A stretch of DNA of 20,707 nucleotides from a virus, in IMG/VR virus record IMGVR_UViG_3300005915_000153, positions 1-20,707 of that record, one strand, 5' to 3'. Made by a program: the position numbers and the translations under genes. Under the pieces are notes generated by a model. That model worked only from the letters and a program-made list of their open reading frames with translations, was not told where the DNA came from and ran no database searches. Positions 1-7,007 of this stretch are shown here, in pieces. How positions within the stretch are numbered: position 1 is the first letter of the stretch; each line of letters opens with the position of its first letter.

Positions 1-323
1 TACCTTAACGTACTGGTGTACTCAAAATGCCAACTTGCCTTGCCGAGAATCAATTTACTTCCAGCCCCTTCGGCCCGCCCCAAAGGCTTACGGTCTTTTC
101 GACTCTTTTGAGGGCCGTATTTCACATCACCATCAAGAAGCTTTGCCAACTTCTCAAATGTTGCCCGCGACGCATTAGACCACGCTGGAATTATTGACCC
201 TACAGTCGCCTGCAACCATTCCCTGCCGGCTTGTTTAAGCCAGTCTTCCATGTACTTATTCAAATGCCTTTTGTAGGCACCTAAATCTAGTACAGGGGCT
301 TGGAAGACTGGCTTGAATCTCAC
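1..323 (-). CDS. Tail-region protein, N-terminal part only (runs off the window)
   Basis: This frame is open for 107 codons and is cut by the left edge of the window. It starts with a GTG at 321-323 that overlaps the TGA of the frameshifted chaperone (320-322), a GTGA junction typical of translational coupling. The protein begins MRFKPVFQAPVLDLG and continues with amphipathic, Lys/Arg-rich helix (KRHLNKYMEDWLKQAGREW), then a Gly/Lys-rich stretch and WHFEYTSTL at the edge. I do not recognise a family. In lambda-like tails the gene after the chaperone pair is the tape measure, but this start has none of the coiled-coil or hydrophobic character of a tape measure. A small tail-completion or minor tail protein is more likely. 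The lack of stops, the coupled start and the coding-like composition support a real gene. Confidence 0.7.
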   Translation of the reverse strand, partial: MRFKPVFQAPVLDLGAYKRHLNKYMEDWLKQAGREWLQATVGSIIPAWSNASRATFEKLAKLLDGDVKYGPQKSRKDRKPLGRAEGAGSKLILGKASWHFEYTSTLR

Positions 324-996
324 GTCGCTCTCCTTGCAGCACCCACCCCGGCCATTGCTTTCATCTCTTCCATCTCTTCATAAACGCGTGTCTGATGAAA
401 GGCTAAAATTCTAGCTTGGGTGTCAACATCACATCCTACCCAAGAATCTTTAACTCTTGGGGGCCGGATGCCTAGTCGCTCACAGGCGTGCCAGATGGCA
501 TACTCGCCAGTTCGGTATCTCGGCCAGAGGATTCTTTTAGCTCCTCCTCCCGAGAACGTAGAAAAACCTCGCGGGCCGCCGTTAGTTTTTCTTCGTCCAG
601 CGAGTTAGCTTGCATGACGCACGCGGCCACTCGGTTGACTTCGATTGATGACAAGCCAGCTTCTTGAAGCTCAAGCTGCCACTCTGACCACGTCCCTGGG
701 TCGTCAAGATTGACTCGCTCCCACTCAATGTCACTTGGCTCAAGAGACTTGACGATCAAGTACGCTAGCCGCTGCTCGCCATGCTTCGCGACCATTTGCA
801 GATACGAGGGGTCTTTTTCATTTGGGCGAAAACCATCTCGCGTACGGATACCGGGAGCTTTGGGATCGGGGCAGAGGGCCTCAAATGGGTCCATGTCCGT
901 CACTGCTCTTGCCTTGATAACAATGTCTTCTTCAAGACGCGGGAGTACTAAAATTTCTTCGTTTGGTCCCTTGACCTCAATACCACCAATTTTCAT
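320..996 (-). CDS. Tail assembly chaperone, -1 frameshift fusion (gpGT-like)
   Basis: If ribosomes slip back one base near 535-540, the product is 225 residues: 154 from the zero frame and 71 from the -1 frame. The extension reads RILWPRYRTGEYAIWHACER, then LGIRPPRVKDSWVGCDVDTQ, and ends at TGA 320-322. It is plainly coding-like (aromatic, balanced charge, no stops), it has no start codon of its own in a plausible place, and its end is coupled to the next gene. This is the usual arrangement of tail chaperones in long-tailed phages, where a few percent of ribosomes make the longer form that recruits tail tube subunits. The slip position is inferred. The -1 frame is open upstream as far back as about 598, so the junction could be earlier. 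Confidence 0.75.
472..996 (-). CDS. Tail assembly chaperone, short (zero-frame) form, gpG-like
   Basis: This 174-residue acidic protein starts at an ATG preceded by GAGGAG with six bases between. It begins MKIGGIEVKGPNEEILVLPR, and a long central part holds WSEWQLELQEAGLSSIEVNR; the tail end is Glu-rich and then low in structure. It lies directly downstream of the tail tube gene, where siphoviruses and myoviruses encode the chaperone that coats the tape measure during tail assembly. The decisive evidence is that the -1 frame stays open past its TAG stop and encodes a typical second half (see the fusion entry). The family name rests on position and on the frameshift architecture more than on residue-level recognition. 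Confidence 0.8.
   Translation of the reverse strand: MKIGGIEVKGPNEEILVLPRLEEDIVIKARAVTDMDPFEALCPDPKAPGIRTRDGFRPNEKDPSYLQMVAKHGEQRLAYLIVKSLEPSDIEWERVNLDDPGTWSEWQLELQEAGLSSIEVNRVAACVMQANSLDEEKLTAAREVFLRSREEELKESSGRDTELASMPSGTPVSD
534..540 (-). promoter_or_regulatory. Candidate -1 ribosomal frameshift site (CTA AAA G)
   Basis: On the minus strand the zero frame reads CTA AAA GAA. A tRNA-Lys on AAA can slip back to another AAA, which joins the -1 frame just before RILWPRY. This is an A-AAA-G single-tRNA motif, not the classical X-XXY-YYZ heptamer. A second candidate is G-GTT-TTT at 562-568, where the P-site re-pairing would be poor. The region between these sites is open in both frames, so sequence alone does not decide between them. 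Confidence 0.5.
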
Positions 997-1037
997 GTTT
1001 CTCTCCTCAGAACAAACTTTCAGATTAAAAGGTCGGA

Positions 1038-1056
1038 AGTGGGCATAGTGCCCACT
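1038..1056 (-). terminator. Hairpin between tail tube and tail chaperone genes
   Basis: AGTGGGCA, a three-base loop and TGCCCACT form a perfect eight-pair stem, with two more G-C pairs possible beyond a single mismatch. It lies 13 bases after the tail tube stop. Downstream on the minus strand comes CCTTTT, a short U-tract, so it may be a weak intrinsic terminator or attenuator that makes far more tail tube mRNA than chaperone mRNA. It could also be a 3' stabilising hairpin. Confidence 0.5.
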
Positions 1057-1068
1057 CCCTTAACAGGT

Positions 1069-1815
1069 TTAGCAGCCTTCGTCAGCGTAATCGGCTCGCG
1101 TGACAGTGGCTTCGCTCACATTACAACGTCCAGATGTTGAAATGGTAGCTTCATTGATATCAAACTCAAGGCTTTCATACCTGAAGTCGGCAAGTACGAC
1201 CTTTTCGTCTTCTACCGTGCCACAAGGCATGCAGTGCATGATTTCAATGTCAACCGCATATGGCTCACAGACGTCTGACGATGATGTGACCCATTCACTC
1301 GCTTCGCCAGTCTGCTTCAGGGCGTCAACGATTGTTACGTCTTCGCCCGTCTCGGTTGTAATATACTCGTACACAAAGTCAATGCTAACGTCAATAGGTT
1401 GCTCATCGGCTTCACGGACGGTATCCAGATCACCACGGTCTCGGAGATACTCATACTCCTTGGCCTCGGTCCAACTTACAGAGCCTTCACCAACCTTGAC
1501 GGTTAGGCGCTGGGCCGAAAACGTGATAACGTCATTCTGCGTAACGTTAGCCGTCAGGGCGGGCGTTACAACTAAGTTTAATGTGGGACCGGCAGCAGGC
1601 GGCGTTCTTTCAGTCACCGTAAAGATGTTAGTTCCACAACTGTTGACAGTCAGTCTGGCTCCAACTGGAACTAGGTTCGTGGTAGTTGCATTCAGAACAA
1701 TAGTGTCTACGTTCAGCGTCGTCGATGCGCTCGCTGAGTTTGAAGTTACATTTCCTGTACCTGCAAGACCATCTCGTACGCGAATGTATGCCTCCCTGAG
1801 CTCAATTCGTGCCAT
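1069..1815 (-). CDS. Major tail tube protein
   Basis: This 248-residue protein starts at ATG with AAGGAG seven bases upstream. The C-terminal two thirds look like a siphovirus tail tube subunit: VKVGEGSVSWTEAKEYEYLR, DRGDLDTVREADEQPIDVSI, then DFVYEYITTETGEDVTIVD and a final beta-rich part. Tube subunits stack as hexameric rings around the tape measure and carry DNA to the cell. Residues about 22 to 105 (Ser/Thr/Val-rich, with VPVGARLTV and TQNDVITFSAQRLTVKVG) appear to be a separate beta domain placed between the N-terminal strand and the tube core, likely displayed on the tail surface. The end is Cys-containing (EIMHCMPCG, GRCNV, DEGC). Position, just before the chaperone pair, supports the call. 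Confidence 0.8.
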   Translation of the reverse strand: MARIELREAYIRVRDGLAGTGNVTSNSASASTTLNVDTIVLNATTTNLVPVGARLTVNSCGTNIFTVTERTPPAAGPTLNLVVTPALTANVTQNDVITFSAQRLTVKVGEGSVSWTEAKEYEYLRDRGDLDTVREADEQPIDVSIDFVYEYITTETGEDVTIVDALKQTGEASEWVTSSSDVCEPYAVDIEIMHCMPCGTVEDEKVVLADFRYESLEFDINEATISTSGRCNVSEATVTRADYADEGC

Positions 1816-1841
1816 CTCTTTACTCCTTAAATTAAAGTTTA

Positions 1842-2543
1842 CTAGCTAGTTAAATAAGCCCAACCTAATGGCCATATGTGGGACTTATTGTATTTGCGAA
1901 TCATATCCCGCAAAGTGCTGTAGTTAATATTTTCTCCTTCAGCAGCATCGCGAATACATTCATACTTATTGCCATTTACCAAAATCTTACGGGCACAGCA
2001 ATGTTTACCCCTTTTACGTTTCTTGCTCATCTTTTCTTTTGCTTCGGGCGTATGTTTTCGCCCTTTACTTCTTAAACCACTTTTTCTACTGTGCTCCTCT
2101 CGGTCAAATGGTACAAACTCAAAACTACTTGTGGTAGCTTCTTTGAGTCGCTTGGCCAATACGGCGCGACAGACTCCTAAAGCTTCCGCCGCTTCTTTTA
2201 TGCAAGAGAACCAAACTCCGTTAATGCGTAGCTTTTTAGCTCGTGGATTTTTGCCATCTCTTAAATTTGGGAGTCCCGAGCCGCCTGCCGTAAGATTATA
2301 CCCGTGGGGTGCCTCTGTCTGCCGCTGCGCAATTAAATCTATTTCTAATTGACAAATATCTTCTTCACAACCAGTGTACAGGACATCGAATTTTATATTT
2401 TCCAAACCGTATTTTCTAATGGCTTGATAAACAAGTTTTGATCCCCGGCCCCCTTTATGGTTAAGCCACCGCTTAGACGGACTCTTTGAGATCCCGATGT
2501 ACTCTTTACCATTAACACAGTTGGTGATTTTGTACAGAAACAT
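1842..2543 (-). CDS. GIY-YIG homing endonuclease with NUMOD-type DNA-binding repeats
   Basis: This 233-residue free-standing nuclease has an N-terminal GIY-YIG domain: YKI at residues 4-6, EYIG at 14-17, catalytic-type Arg25 in SKRWLNHK, Glu67 in CQLEIDLIAQ, and the end-of-domain motif GYNLTAGGSG at 81-90. The rest is DNA-binding: two NUMOD1/IENR1-like helix-turn-helix copies (RINGVWFSCIKEAAEALGV and VNGNKYECIRDAAEGENINY) around one NUMOD3-like helix (HTPEAKEKMSKKRKRGKH). Its ATG (2541-2543) directly follows the TGA of the tail terminator gene, with AGAGG six bases upstream. It separates tail terminator from tail tube, genes usually adjacent, so it is best read as a mobile gene inserted between them. 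All catalytic motifs appear intact. Confidence 0.9.
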   Translation of the reverse strand: MFLYKITNCVNGKEYIGISKSPSKRWLNHKGGRGSKLVYQAIRKYGLENIKFDVLYTGCEEDICQLEIDLIAQRQTEAPHGYNLTAGGSGLPNLRDGKNPRAKKLRINGVWFSCIKEAAEALGVCRAVLAKRLKEATTSSFEFVPFDREEHSRKSGLRSKGRKHTPEAKEKMSKKRKRGKHCCARKILVNGNKYECIRDAAEGENINYSTLRDMIRKYNKSHIWPLGWAYLTS

Positions 2544-3023
2544 TCAAGCCTCTAAATATATGGAAAATCGCGAGTCAACCATTGATTGGCGAACGCGGTC
2601 CACCTTGCTGATTTGTCCAAAGTGAAAAAGCTTCACACTATCTCGGCCACCTAAAACTTCTAGGCAACCGATGTAAGCGTCATCATCGTCTACCCCTGTA
2701 CCGTATTTGTAAATGCTAATTGGCCCGTTCAACGCCTCTTGAAACACACCGCCCCATTGAATCAAGTCGTATGCATTCTCAGTTGACCCATCCATTAGAT
2801 CGGTGAGTAGAATATTGACATCAACAACGAGCCGATAGTAATCACTGCTTATCTCAGAGATAGCTGGGCCGTTGACTCTAAGCTCTGCGTGATCGGCTTC
2901 CATCTTTGATTCTATTCGGTCATCAATCCCCTCTACTAAAAGTGGAAGCGGAATCGCAGCCGCTATAGGCCGCATATATTCAGCAATGGACGCAAAAATC
3001 CAGCGAGGCCAATTAGTATTCAT
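2544..3023 (-). CDS. Tail terminator (tail completion) protein
   Basis: This 159-residue protein begins MNTNWPRWIFASIAEYMRPI and holds a beta-rich core (ELRVNGPAISEISSDYYRLV, then VDVNILLTDLMD). It ends FHFGQISKVDRVRQSMVDSR. The pattern of an N-terminal amphipathic helix, a middle strand pair and an alternating VDVNILL strand fits the small ring proteins that cap the tail tube and join it to the head. Its place between the head-closure gene and the tail tube gene (ignoring the inserted nuclease) is exactly where tail terminators sit in siphoviruses. Its ATG overlaps the stop of the previous gene (ATGA), so it is likely translationally coupled. The specific role is an inference from order and size. 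Confidence 0.65.
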   Translation of the reverse strand: MNTNWPRWIFASIAEYMRPIAAAIPLPLLVEGIDDRIESKMEADHAELRVNGPAISEISSDYYRLVVDVNILLTDLMDGSTENAYDLIQWGGVFQEALNGPISIYKYGTGVDDDDAYIGCLEVLGGRDSVKLFHFGQISKVDRVRQSMVDSRFSIYLEA

Positions 3024-3526
3024 ACTACTGTCTCCGTTGCTTCACTGTCAATGTCCAGTGCGTGGTCTACGCTTAACTTAATGATTTGTTCGGGGACGAC
3101 GCCAAGAACTTCTTTCCCAGTAATGACCCAAGCTGAATTCTGCTCGAATTCGCTAATATCTTTGATCGAATATTTGCGGTCGTTGTAGACCAGCCAGTCA
3201 TCCACGTTGAATTCATAATCTGTCGTCATGTCTCTGGCGTCCACAATAAAGAGACGCGTCCCAGCATCGAATGTTCCGCCATACACAAACTTTTTCCCGG
3301 CGCTGATTTGGCTAATACCTTGCATGGTTTCACGTTGTACCTTGACTGGAAGGACAATGCAACGTTCGACCCGCGTCATTGTTTTAGTAACAGTCTTCGC
3401 ACCTGTTTTGTAATTTGTTGAAGCGGCACCGAGCTTGTAAATATCCACAGTTGATCCGTAGGCCCGCTTTAATGAGTAAAGCGTCTTGCGGATGAACCGA
3501 TTCATGGTGTAGCTCTGGATGCTCAT
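3020..3526 (-). CDS. Head-closure / head-tail joining protein
   Basis: This protein is 168 residues from the ATG that overlaps the stop of the upstream HNH gene (ATGA), or 161 from the next ATG (MNRFIRK). The second start may be the ancestral one, used before the HNH gene arrived. The core is beta-rich: STVDIYKLGAASTNYKTGAK, a basic strand VERCIVLPVKVQRE, FVYGGTFDAGTRLFIVDARD, and FNVDDWLVYNDRKYSIKDIS. A compact beta-barrel of this kind with a 'DWLVYNDRKYSI' strand fits stopper proteins that close the portal channel after packaging. It stands just before the tail terminator, as expected. I rely on order, size and strand pattern, so the exact family is not certain. Confidence 0.6.
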   Translation of the reverse strand: MSIQSYTMNRFIRKTLYSLKRAYGSTVDIYKLGAASTNYKTGAKTVTKTMTRVERCIVLPVKVQRETMQGISQISAGKKFVYGGTFDAGTRLFIVDARDMTTDYEFNVDDWLVYNDRKYSIKDISEFEQNSAWVITGKEVLGVVPEQIIKLSVDHALDIDSEATETVV

Positions 3527-4146
3527 TCATATTCTCGTAAATATTGGGCAGCAGATTCTAGTAAGTTTGGATCATCTTGAAAGCCGCCCAGTGATGCATT
3601 GCAATTCATACAGAGTAATCCTCGAATCGCGTCTGTTTGATGGTTATGATCTACACTAAGCCTCTTACCGTTTTCAGTTTCCGTTTTTCCGCAGATATCG
3701 CACCTACCATCCTGGGCCTTATGCATCCGATCATAGTCTTCCAAGGTGATTCCGTACAAATATTTAAGCTGTCTCGAAGCTTGCGCTTTCTTGTCCTTCT
3801 TAACGCACACTTTACACTGGTGGAGAACACCTTTTCGAGCAGCTTTGTTCTTATAGAAATCAGTAAGCCGCTTAATTTTCAGGCATTTACTGCAAGTTTT
3901 AGTGCTTTCTGATTCACGCCTCTGCAATTCCGTAAACTTGGTCAGCCGTTCCCTAGTAGTTGTAGGTGGCCTCGTCTTATCCGTATGCTCTTGACAGCAT
4001 TTCCTACATTGGACTGCTCGAGCCTTTCGCTTTCCAATATTCTTATGGAAGTCAGTTAAGGGTTTAATCGTCAAACACGTTGGGCAAACCTTTGTATTTA
4101 CAGATTCACTCTTTCGCAGTCGCGCAGCTTTCTCTTTCTTTGTCAT
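3523..4146 (-). CDS. Endonuclease VII-like HNH (His-Me finger) nuclease with zinc-ribbon repeats
   Basis: This is 207 residues from the ATG at 4144-4146, with a G-rich Shine-Dalgarno (GGTGGGG) about ten bases upstream; a GTG at 4164 would add six residues but lacks a ribosome site. Two similar N-terminal modules each carry two CxxC pairs (C21/C24 with C47/C50, and C85/C88 with C111/C114), with shared text such as KPLTDFHKN and KRLTDFYKN. They look like duplicated zinc ribbons. The C-terminal domain is the recombination endonuclease VII fold: YGITLEDYDRMHKAQDGRC, CDIC, VDHNH (165-169), RGLLCMNCN and LGGFQDDPNLLESAAQYL. Key His/Asp/Asn and zinc Cys residues are present. It lies between unrelated virion genes, so a free-standing homing role is likelier than junction resolution. 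Confidence 0.88.
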   Translation of the reverse strand: MTKKEKAARLRKSESVNTKVCPTCLTIKPLTDFHKNIGKRKARAVQCRKCCQEHTDKTRPPTTTRERLTKFTELQRRESESTKTCSKCLKIKRLTDFYKNKAARKGVLHQCKVCVKKDKKAQASRQLKYLYGITLEDYDRMHKAQDGRCDICGKTETENGKRLSVDHNHQTDAIRGLLCMNCNASLGGFQDDPNLLESAAQYLREYE

Positions 4147-4171
4147 TAAATGTAGCCCCACCACAGTTTAA

Positions 4172-4423
4172 TTAAGAATTCGTTTTGTTACAAAGTCGCT
4201 CTAAAGTTCTTGAGACTTGTTCCATACTGGCCGAGTTCTGGACAATAGCTGACGTACTCTTTTCCACCATTTCGAGCATGATTGTTTGCCGGTCATCTTC
4301 TAACTTTGTAATTCGGTGCGAAAGTTTCGTCTCTCTTGTCCAGTCCCTCCAAATGAAAAATAACAAGACGCCGACGAGTGGCCCAAATTGTTGCAACAGT
4401 ACTGAAAGTGCTTGCACCGACAT
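4172..4423 (-). CDS. Small membrane protein with one TM helix and a coiled coil
   Basis: The start is the ATG at 4421-4423, which has AAGGAG seven bases upstream; the frame is open further back, but that part would run through the terminator hairpin. The 83-residue product starts MSVQALSVLLQQFGPLVGVL, and the hydrophobic segment continues to LLFFIW (residues about 8-26). Then comes a charged RDWTRETKLSHR turn and a long helical C-terminus (ITKLEDDRQTIMLEMVEKST...). An N-out or N-in single helix followed by a cytoplasmic-type coiled coil resembles small phage proteins annotated as holin or BhlA-like. The place, between capsid and head-closure genes and after a terminator, is not a lysis cassette, so the role stays open. 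Confidence 0.75.
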   Translation of the reverse strand: MSVQALSVLLQQFGPLVGVLLFFIWRDWTRETKLSHRITKLEDDRQTIMLEMVEKSTSAIVQNSASMEQVSRTLERLCNKTNS

Positions 4424-4449
4424 TATCGACTCCTTAGAAGAAAAGCGTC

Positions 4450-4473
4450 TGGGGGCGGGCTTGCCCGCCCCCA
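4450..4473 (-). terminator. Strong GC-rich intrinsic terminator after the major capsid gene
   Basis: TGGGGGCGGG, a four-base loop and CCCGCCCCCA make a ten-pair stem of nearly pure G-C, 12 bases after the capsid stop. The minus-strand sequence continues GACGCTTTTCTTC, giving a short U-tract. It probably ends or attenuates the abundant capsid transcript before the next gene, whose Shine-Dalgarno lies just beyond. Confidence 0.75.
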
Positions 4474-4484
4474 AACAACTTGGG

Positions 4485-5900
4485 TTAGCTGACAAGCAGA
4501 CAGCCGAGGTTAGCGTCGAGAACCTTGACACCGCAAAGCATGTCAACAGTCACAACGGTCGCTTGACTGCTGATATCGTATGCCATGGCAATCCGCATCG
4601 ACAGATCGTTGTAGCTAGCAACGGCTGCACGGGCACCGAGGTCGGTGTTCGGCAGAGCTAGCGGACGACTTACCAACGCCAAAGCATTGCGATGGAACGC
4701 AAGATTCATACCACCGTGCGGCCCTGGGAACAGTCCATCACCACTGGTGATGGCAGCAACCAAAGGACGATCCAGCCAGACAATCAAGCCTGTCGAGTCG
4801 ATCTCGATGATAGTATACTCATTACGGTCGCCACCAGTCGTGGTGCCCGAAGCGAGTAACTGACCTAGACTGACGACAGCATCATTGACCGTTACGGCCT
4901 TTGCGTAGCCAGCGGCATAGTTCGCACCAGCAGTGGTGCTGTCGAACACATGGACCGCATCCTCATCAGCGAGAGCAACGGCTAGGCCGCTGGTGTCGAT
5001 GTTGATGCTGTTGGTCGTGTTGGCATCGTTGGCCTGGACCAGAATCTCATGGACTCGGCCTTCACCCTCGAACCAAACATACTCACCAACAGTTACGATG
5101 GTGTTGACAGTCCACGGATCAATCAAGATCAAGCCAGTCGTGCCAACAGCAAAGCCGTCAGCGGCGTTGATCTCGGTAGTGTTGTACGTCATCGCTGACG
5201 CAGTAGTAGCTACGTATGGCGTGTTCTGATCCATGTAGGTATCAAAACCAAGAACGCGCCCAAGAGCGGCGTTCGTCAGAGCGTCGCCACCGTCGCCTCG
5301 CTCGTTAGCCTTGAGGAACATATCTGTCTTGAGACAATTAGTCTCGGCGTTTGAACCCATGACCAACTTACGGCCATCGGGATATGCGTTATTCTCGTTC
5401 AGCTTCTCACGAGCGTCAAGCATATAAGTCTTGGCAGTAGAGCTTGACATCTCTGTCAAACTACCAACCTGGTTGGCCTTGAACGCAATCGCCTGACTAA
5501 TCAGGATACGGTCAACGGCGCGAGCACAAGTTGAAGCAGCAGGTTTGAGGTAGATGTCTACCAATTCCTGGAAGCTCTTTGACTGCTCACCGTCAAAAAT
5601 CTTGAAACTGACATATACGTGCTGATCCAGCGGCACGGCAACGTTCGTGACTGAGGCGTCTTGATTGGCAACGGTGCCCTGATCTTCAAGTCGCTTGATC
5701 GCGAAGTTATCAGGCTTGCGAGTGTTTACTACGTCGCCAAACTGGGCAACCTGGTTGGAAAAGTCACGGTGGACTAGACGGGCCATTACCATGTTGCTCT
5801 CAAGAATTGCGAGTGACTCCTGCGCCCAAAGCTCGGGAATCATAGCATCGTTATCATTTGCGAAGCAAGTGATCAACGGAGTTGCGTAACAAAGTTTCAT
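4485..5900 (-). CDS. Major capsid protein, P22 coat protein type
   Basis: This 471-residue protein starts at ATG with AGGGAG upstream. After a short leader (MKLCYATPLITCFAND) comes the N-arm and E-loop region of P22-like coat proteins: WAQESLAILESNMVMARLVH, then QVAQFGDVVNTRKPDNFAIK. The P-domain helix follows (FQELVDIYLKPAASTCARAV), with SNAETNCLKTDMF and LGFDTYMDQN. Residues about 230-390 are a Thr/Gly/Asp-rich beta insertion that matches the position of the P22 I-domain (telokin-like). The A-domain closes with FHRNALALVSRPLALP and MAYDISSQATVVTVDMLCGV. It assembles the icosahedral shell around the scaffold encoded just upstream. It is followed by the strongest terminator in the window. The leader is nearly shared with the scaffold, which is odd. 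Confidence 0.9.
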   Translation of the reverse strand: MKLCYATPLITCFANDNDAMIPELWAQESLAILESNMVMARLVHRDFSNQVAQFGDVVNTRKPDNFAIKRLEDQGTVANQDASVTNVAVPLDQHVYVSFKIFDGEQSKSFQELVDIYLKPAASTCARAVDRILISQAIAFKANQVGSLTEMSSSTAKTYMLDAREKLNENNAYPDGRKLVMGSNAETNCLKTDMFLKANERGDGGDALTNAALGRVLGFDTYMDQNTPYVATTASAMTYNTTEINAADGFAVGTTGLILIDPWTVNTIVTVGEYVWFEGEGRVHEILVQANDANTTNSINIDTSGLAVALADEDAVHVFDSTTAGANYAAGYAKAVTVNDAVVSLGQLLASGTTTGGDRNEYTIIEIDSTGLIVWLDRPLVAAITSGDGLFPGPHGGMNLAFHRNALALVSRPLALPNTDLGARAAVASYNDLSMRIAMAYDISSQATVVTVDMLCGVKVLDANLGCLLVS

Positions 5901-5916
5901 TAGAATCTCCCTCTAA

Positions 5917-5945
5917 AGTTTAGTTAGTTTTCTACGTCCCTTCAA
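5917..5945 (-). promoter_or_regulatory. Possible sigma70-like promoter ahead of the capsid gene
   Basis: In the 110-base gap before the capsid gene the minus strand has TTGAAG (5940-5945), a 17-base spacer and TAAACT (5917-5922), each four of six to consensus. The gap also has a 14-base palindrome (CCTTCAATTGAAGG) overlapping the -35 box, which could be an operator. A capsid-only promoter would fit the strong terminator behind the gene. Matches of this quality occur by chance. Confidence 0.25.
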
Positions 5946-6010
5946 TTGAAGGTGAAGCCAACCCAACTAACGCGTTGGTAACGGCCCGCAGGTCGCGAGC
6001 AATCCGAAAG

Positions 6011-6907
6011 TTAATTCTCTCGGTTTCGCTTGAGTCCTAAAAGCTCCGGATTCTCTGCTCGAATCCGGCGATAAGCTTCTGGCGACAAACGTGTCAAATC
6101 AATCGTGCCGCCAGGAGAGCCAGCCCCACCCGTAGCCGCACCAGAGCCGATCCCACTCACGACGTTAGCCTTGAATAAGTTGCCGTATAGACCTGACAAC
6201 TCTTTCATACGTTTCACGGCGTCTGCGGGGGTTCGTAACGTAATCTCGCGATCTCCCGTAGTTTCATTCACATCCATGAAATCAACCATCGGTGTTAGGT
6301 CACCAACTTCTTGACCTAATTCGTCCTTCACTCGCTGCATCTGTGTTGCGCCTTCCAACAGATTAACAATCTGCGAAGGGTTGAACGCCTCTGATGCAAT
6401 AGCCGCATCTTGCAAGGATCGTTGAATACTTGAGGTCTTAAACATTGTCTCCCATCTTACCGAATCTTCCTGAGCTTCTTTAAGGTCGTTAGAGTACTTC
6501 GCCTCGACTTCTTTCCGCTCAAATTCAGCTTGTTGCTCTTTTGTGCGGAATTTCTTTTGTAGTTCAGATAGACTCGCTTGCAATTTCTCTCGCTGCTCCG
6601 CAGCCAGACTGTTGTCACCTAAGAGATTTGTATAATTCTCTTCGAGGGCTTGATACTTCTCCTTGTGCTTTCGCCGGTCATCGGCTAGAAACGTGTTCAC
6701 GTCCTCTTGTGAAAACGCCTTTTCCTTTGCTTCGTCGGCGGCTGCGCCAGCTTGTCGTGCCGCTGCATCTGCCCGCGCAGCATCCTCTCTTGCTTTAGTG
6801 GCCACTTCCTCCGCGACTGCTCGCTGGTCATCCAGGATTGTTCCTTTGCCACTACCTTCGTCATCAAAACAGGTAAGTAGCGGTGCAGCATAAAACAAGC
6901 TCTTCAT
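6011..6907 (-). CDS. Capsid scaffold protein
   Basis: This 298-residue protein lies directly upstream of the major capsid gene, as scaffolds do. It starts at ATG with GGGAG seven bases upstream. After the leader MKSLFYAAPLLTCFDDEGSG it is a long helical, highly charged, coiled-coil protein from residue about 25 to 165 (Ala/Glu/Lys/Gln-rich, e.g. KLQASLSELQKKFRTKEQQ). A compact middle part follows (VNLLEGATQMQRVKDELGQ, then VDFMDVNETTGD), then a Gly-rich linker near residue 260 and a basic C-terminal helix SPEAYRRIRAENPELLGLKR. The basic C-terminal tip is what P22 and phi29-like scaffolds use to bind the coat. It should guide procapsid assembly and then leave. No prohead protease is visible, so exit without cleavage is likely. 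Confidence 0.85.
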   Translation of the reverse strand: MKSLFYAAPLLTCFDDEGSGKGTILDDQRAVAEEVATKAREDAARADAAARQAGAAADEAKEKAFSQEDVNTFLADDRRKHKEKYQALEENYTNLLGDNSLAAEQREKLQASLSELQKKFRTKEQQAEFERKEVEAKYSNDLKEAQEDSVRWETMFKTSSIQRSLQDAAIASEAFNPSQIVNLLEGATQMQRVKDELGQEVGDLTPMVDFMDVNETTGDREITLRTPADAVKRMKELSGLYGNLFKANVVSGIGSGAATGGAGSPGGTIDLTRLSPEAYRRIRAENPELLGLKRNREN

Positions 6908-7007
6908 AATAATCTCCCTAGCATTTGCTAGTAATAGTCCCTACGTTAAAATGTTCTTAATCCCCGTAGTAGGTGTTGGGGGAACTGTCCCGGAGGATTC
7001 CGGATTT

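Noticed and set aside
562-568. G-GTT-TTT as main frameshift site of the tail chaperone
   Set aside because: P-site re-pairing from GTT to GGT would be poor, and CTA-AAA-G lies closer to the conserved-looking second half; kept only as an alternative.
1100-1849. Long plus-strand open frame opposite the tail tube gene
   Set aside because: Ser/Thr/Val-rich mirror of the tail tube frame with no ribosome site; every supported gene is on the minus strand.
4424-4546. Longer N-terminus for the 83-residue membrane protein
   Set aside because: It would run through the capsid stop and the terminator stem; the internal ATG has a good AAGGAG site.
6918-6931. CTAGCATTTGCTAG inverted repeat before the scaffold gene
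   Set aside because: Only five pairs with a four-base loop and no U-tract; too weak to call a terminator or operator.
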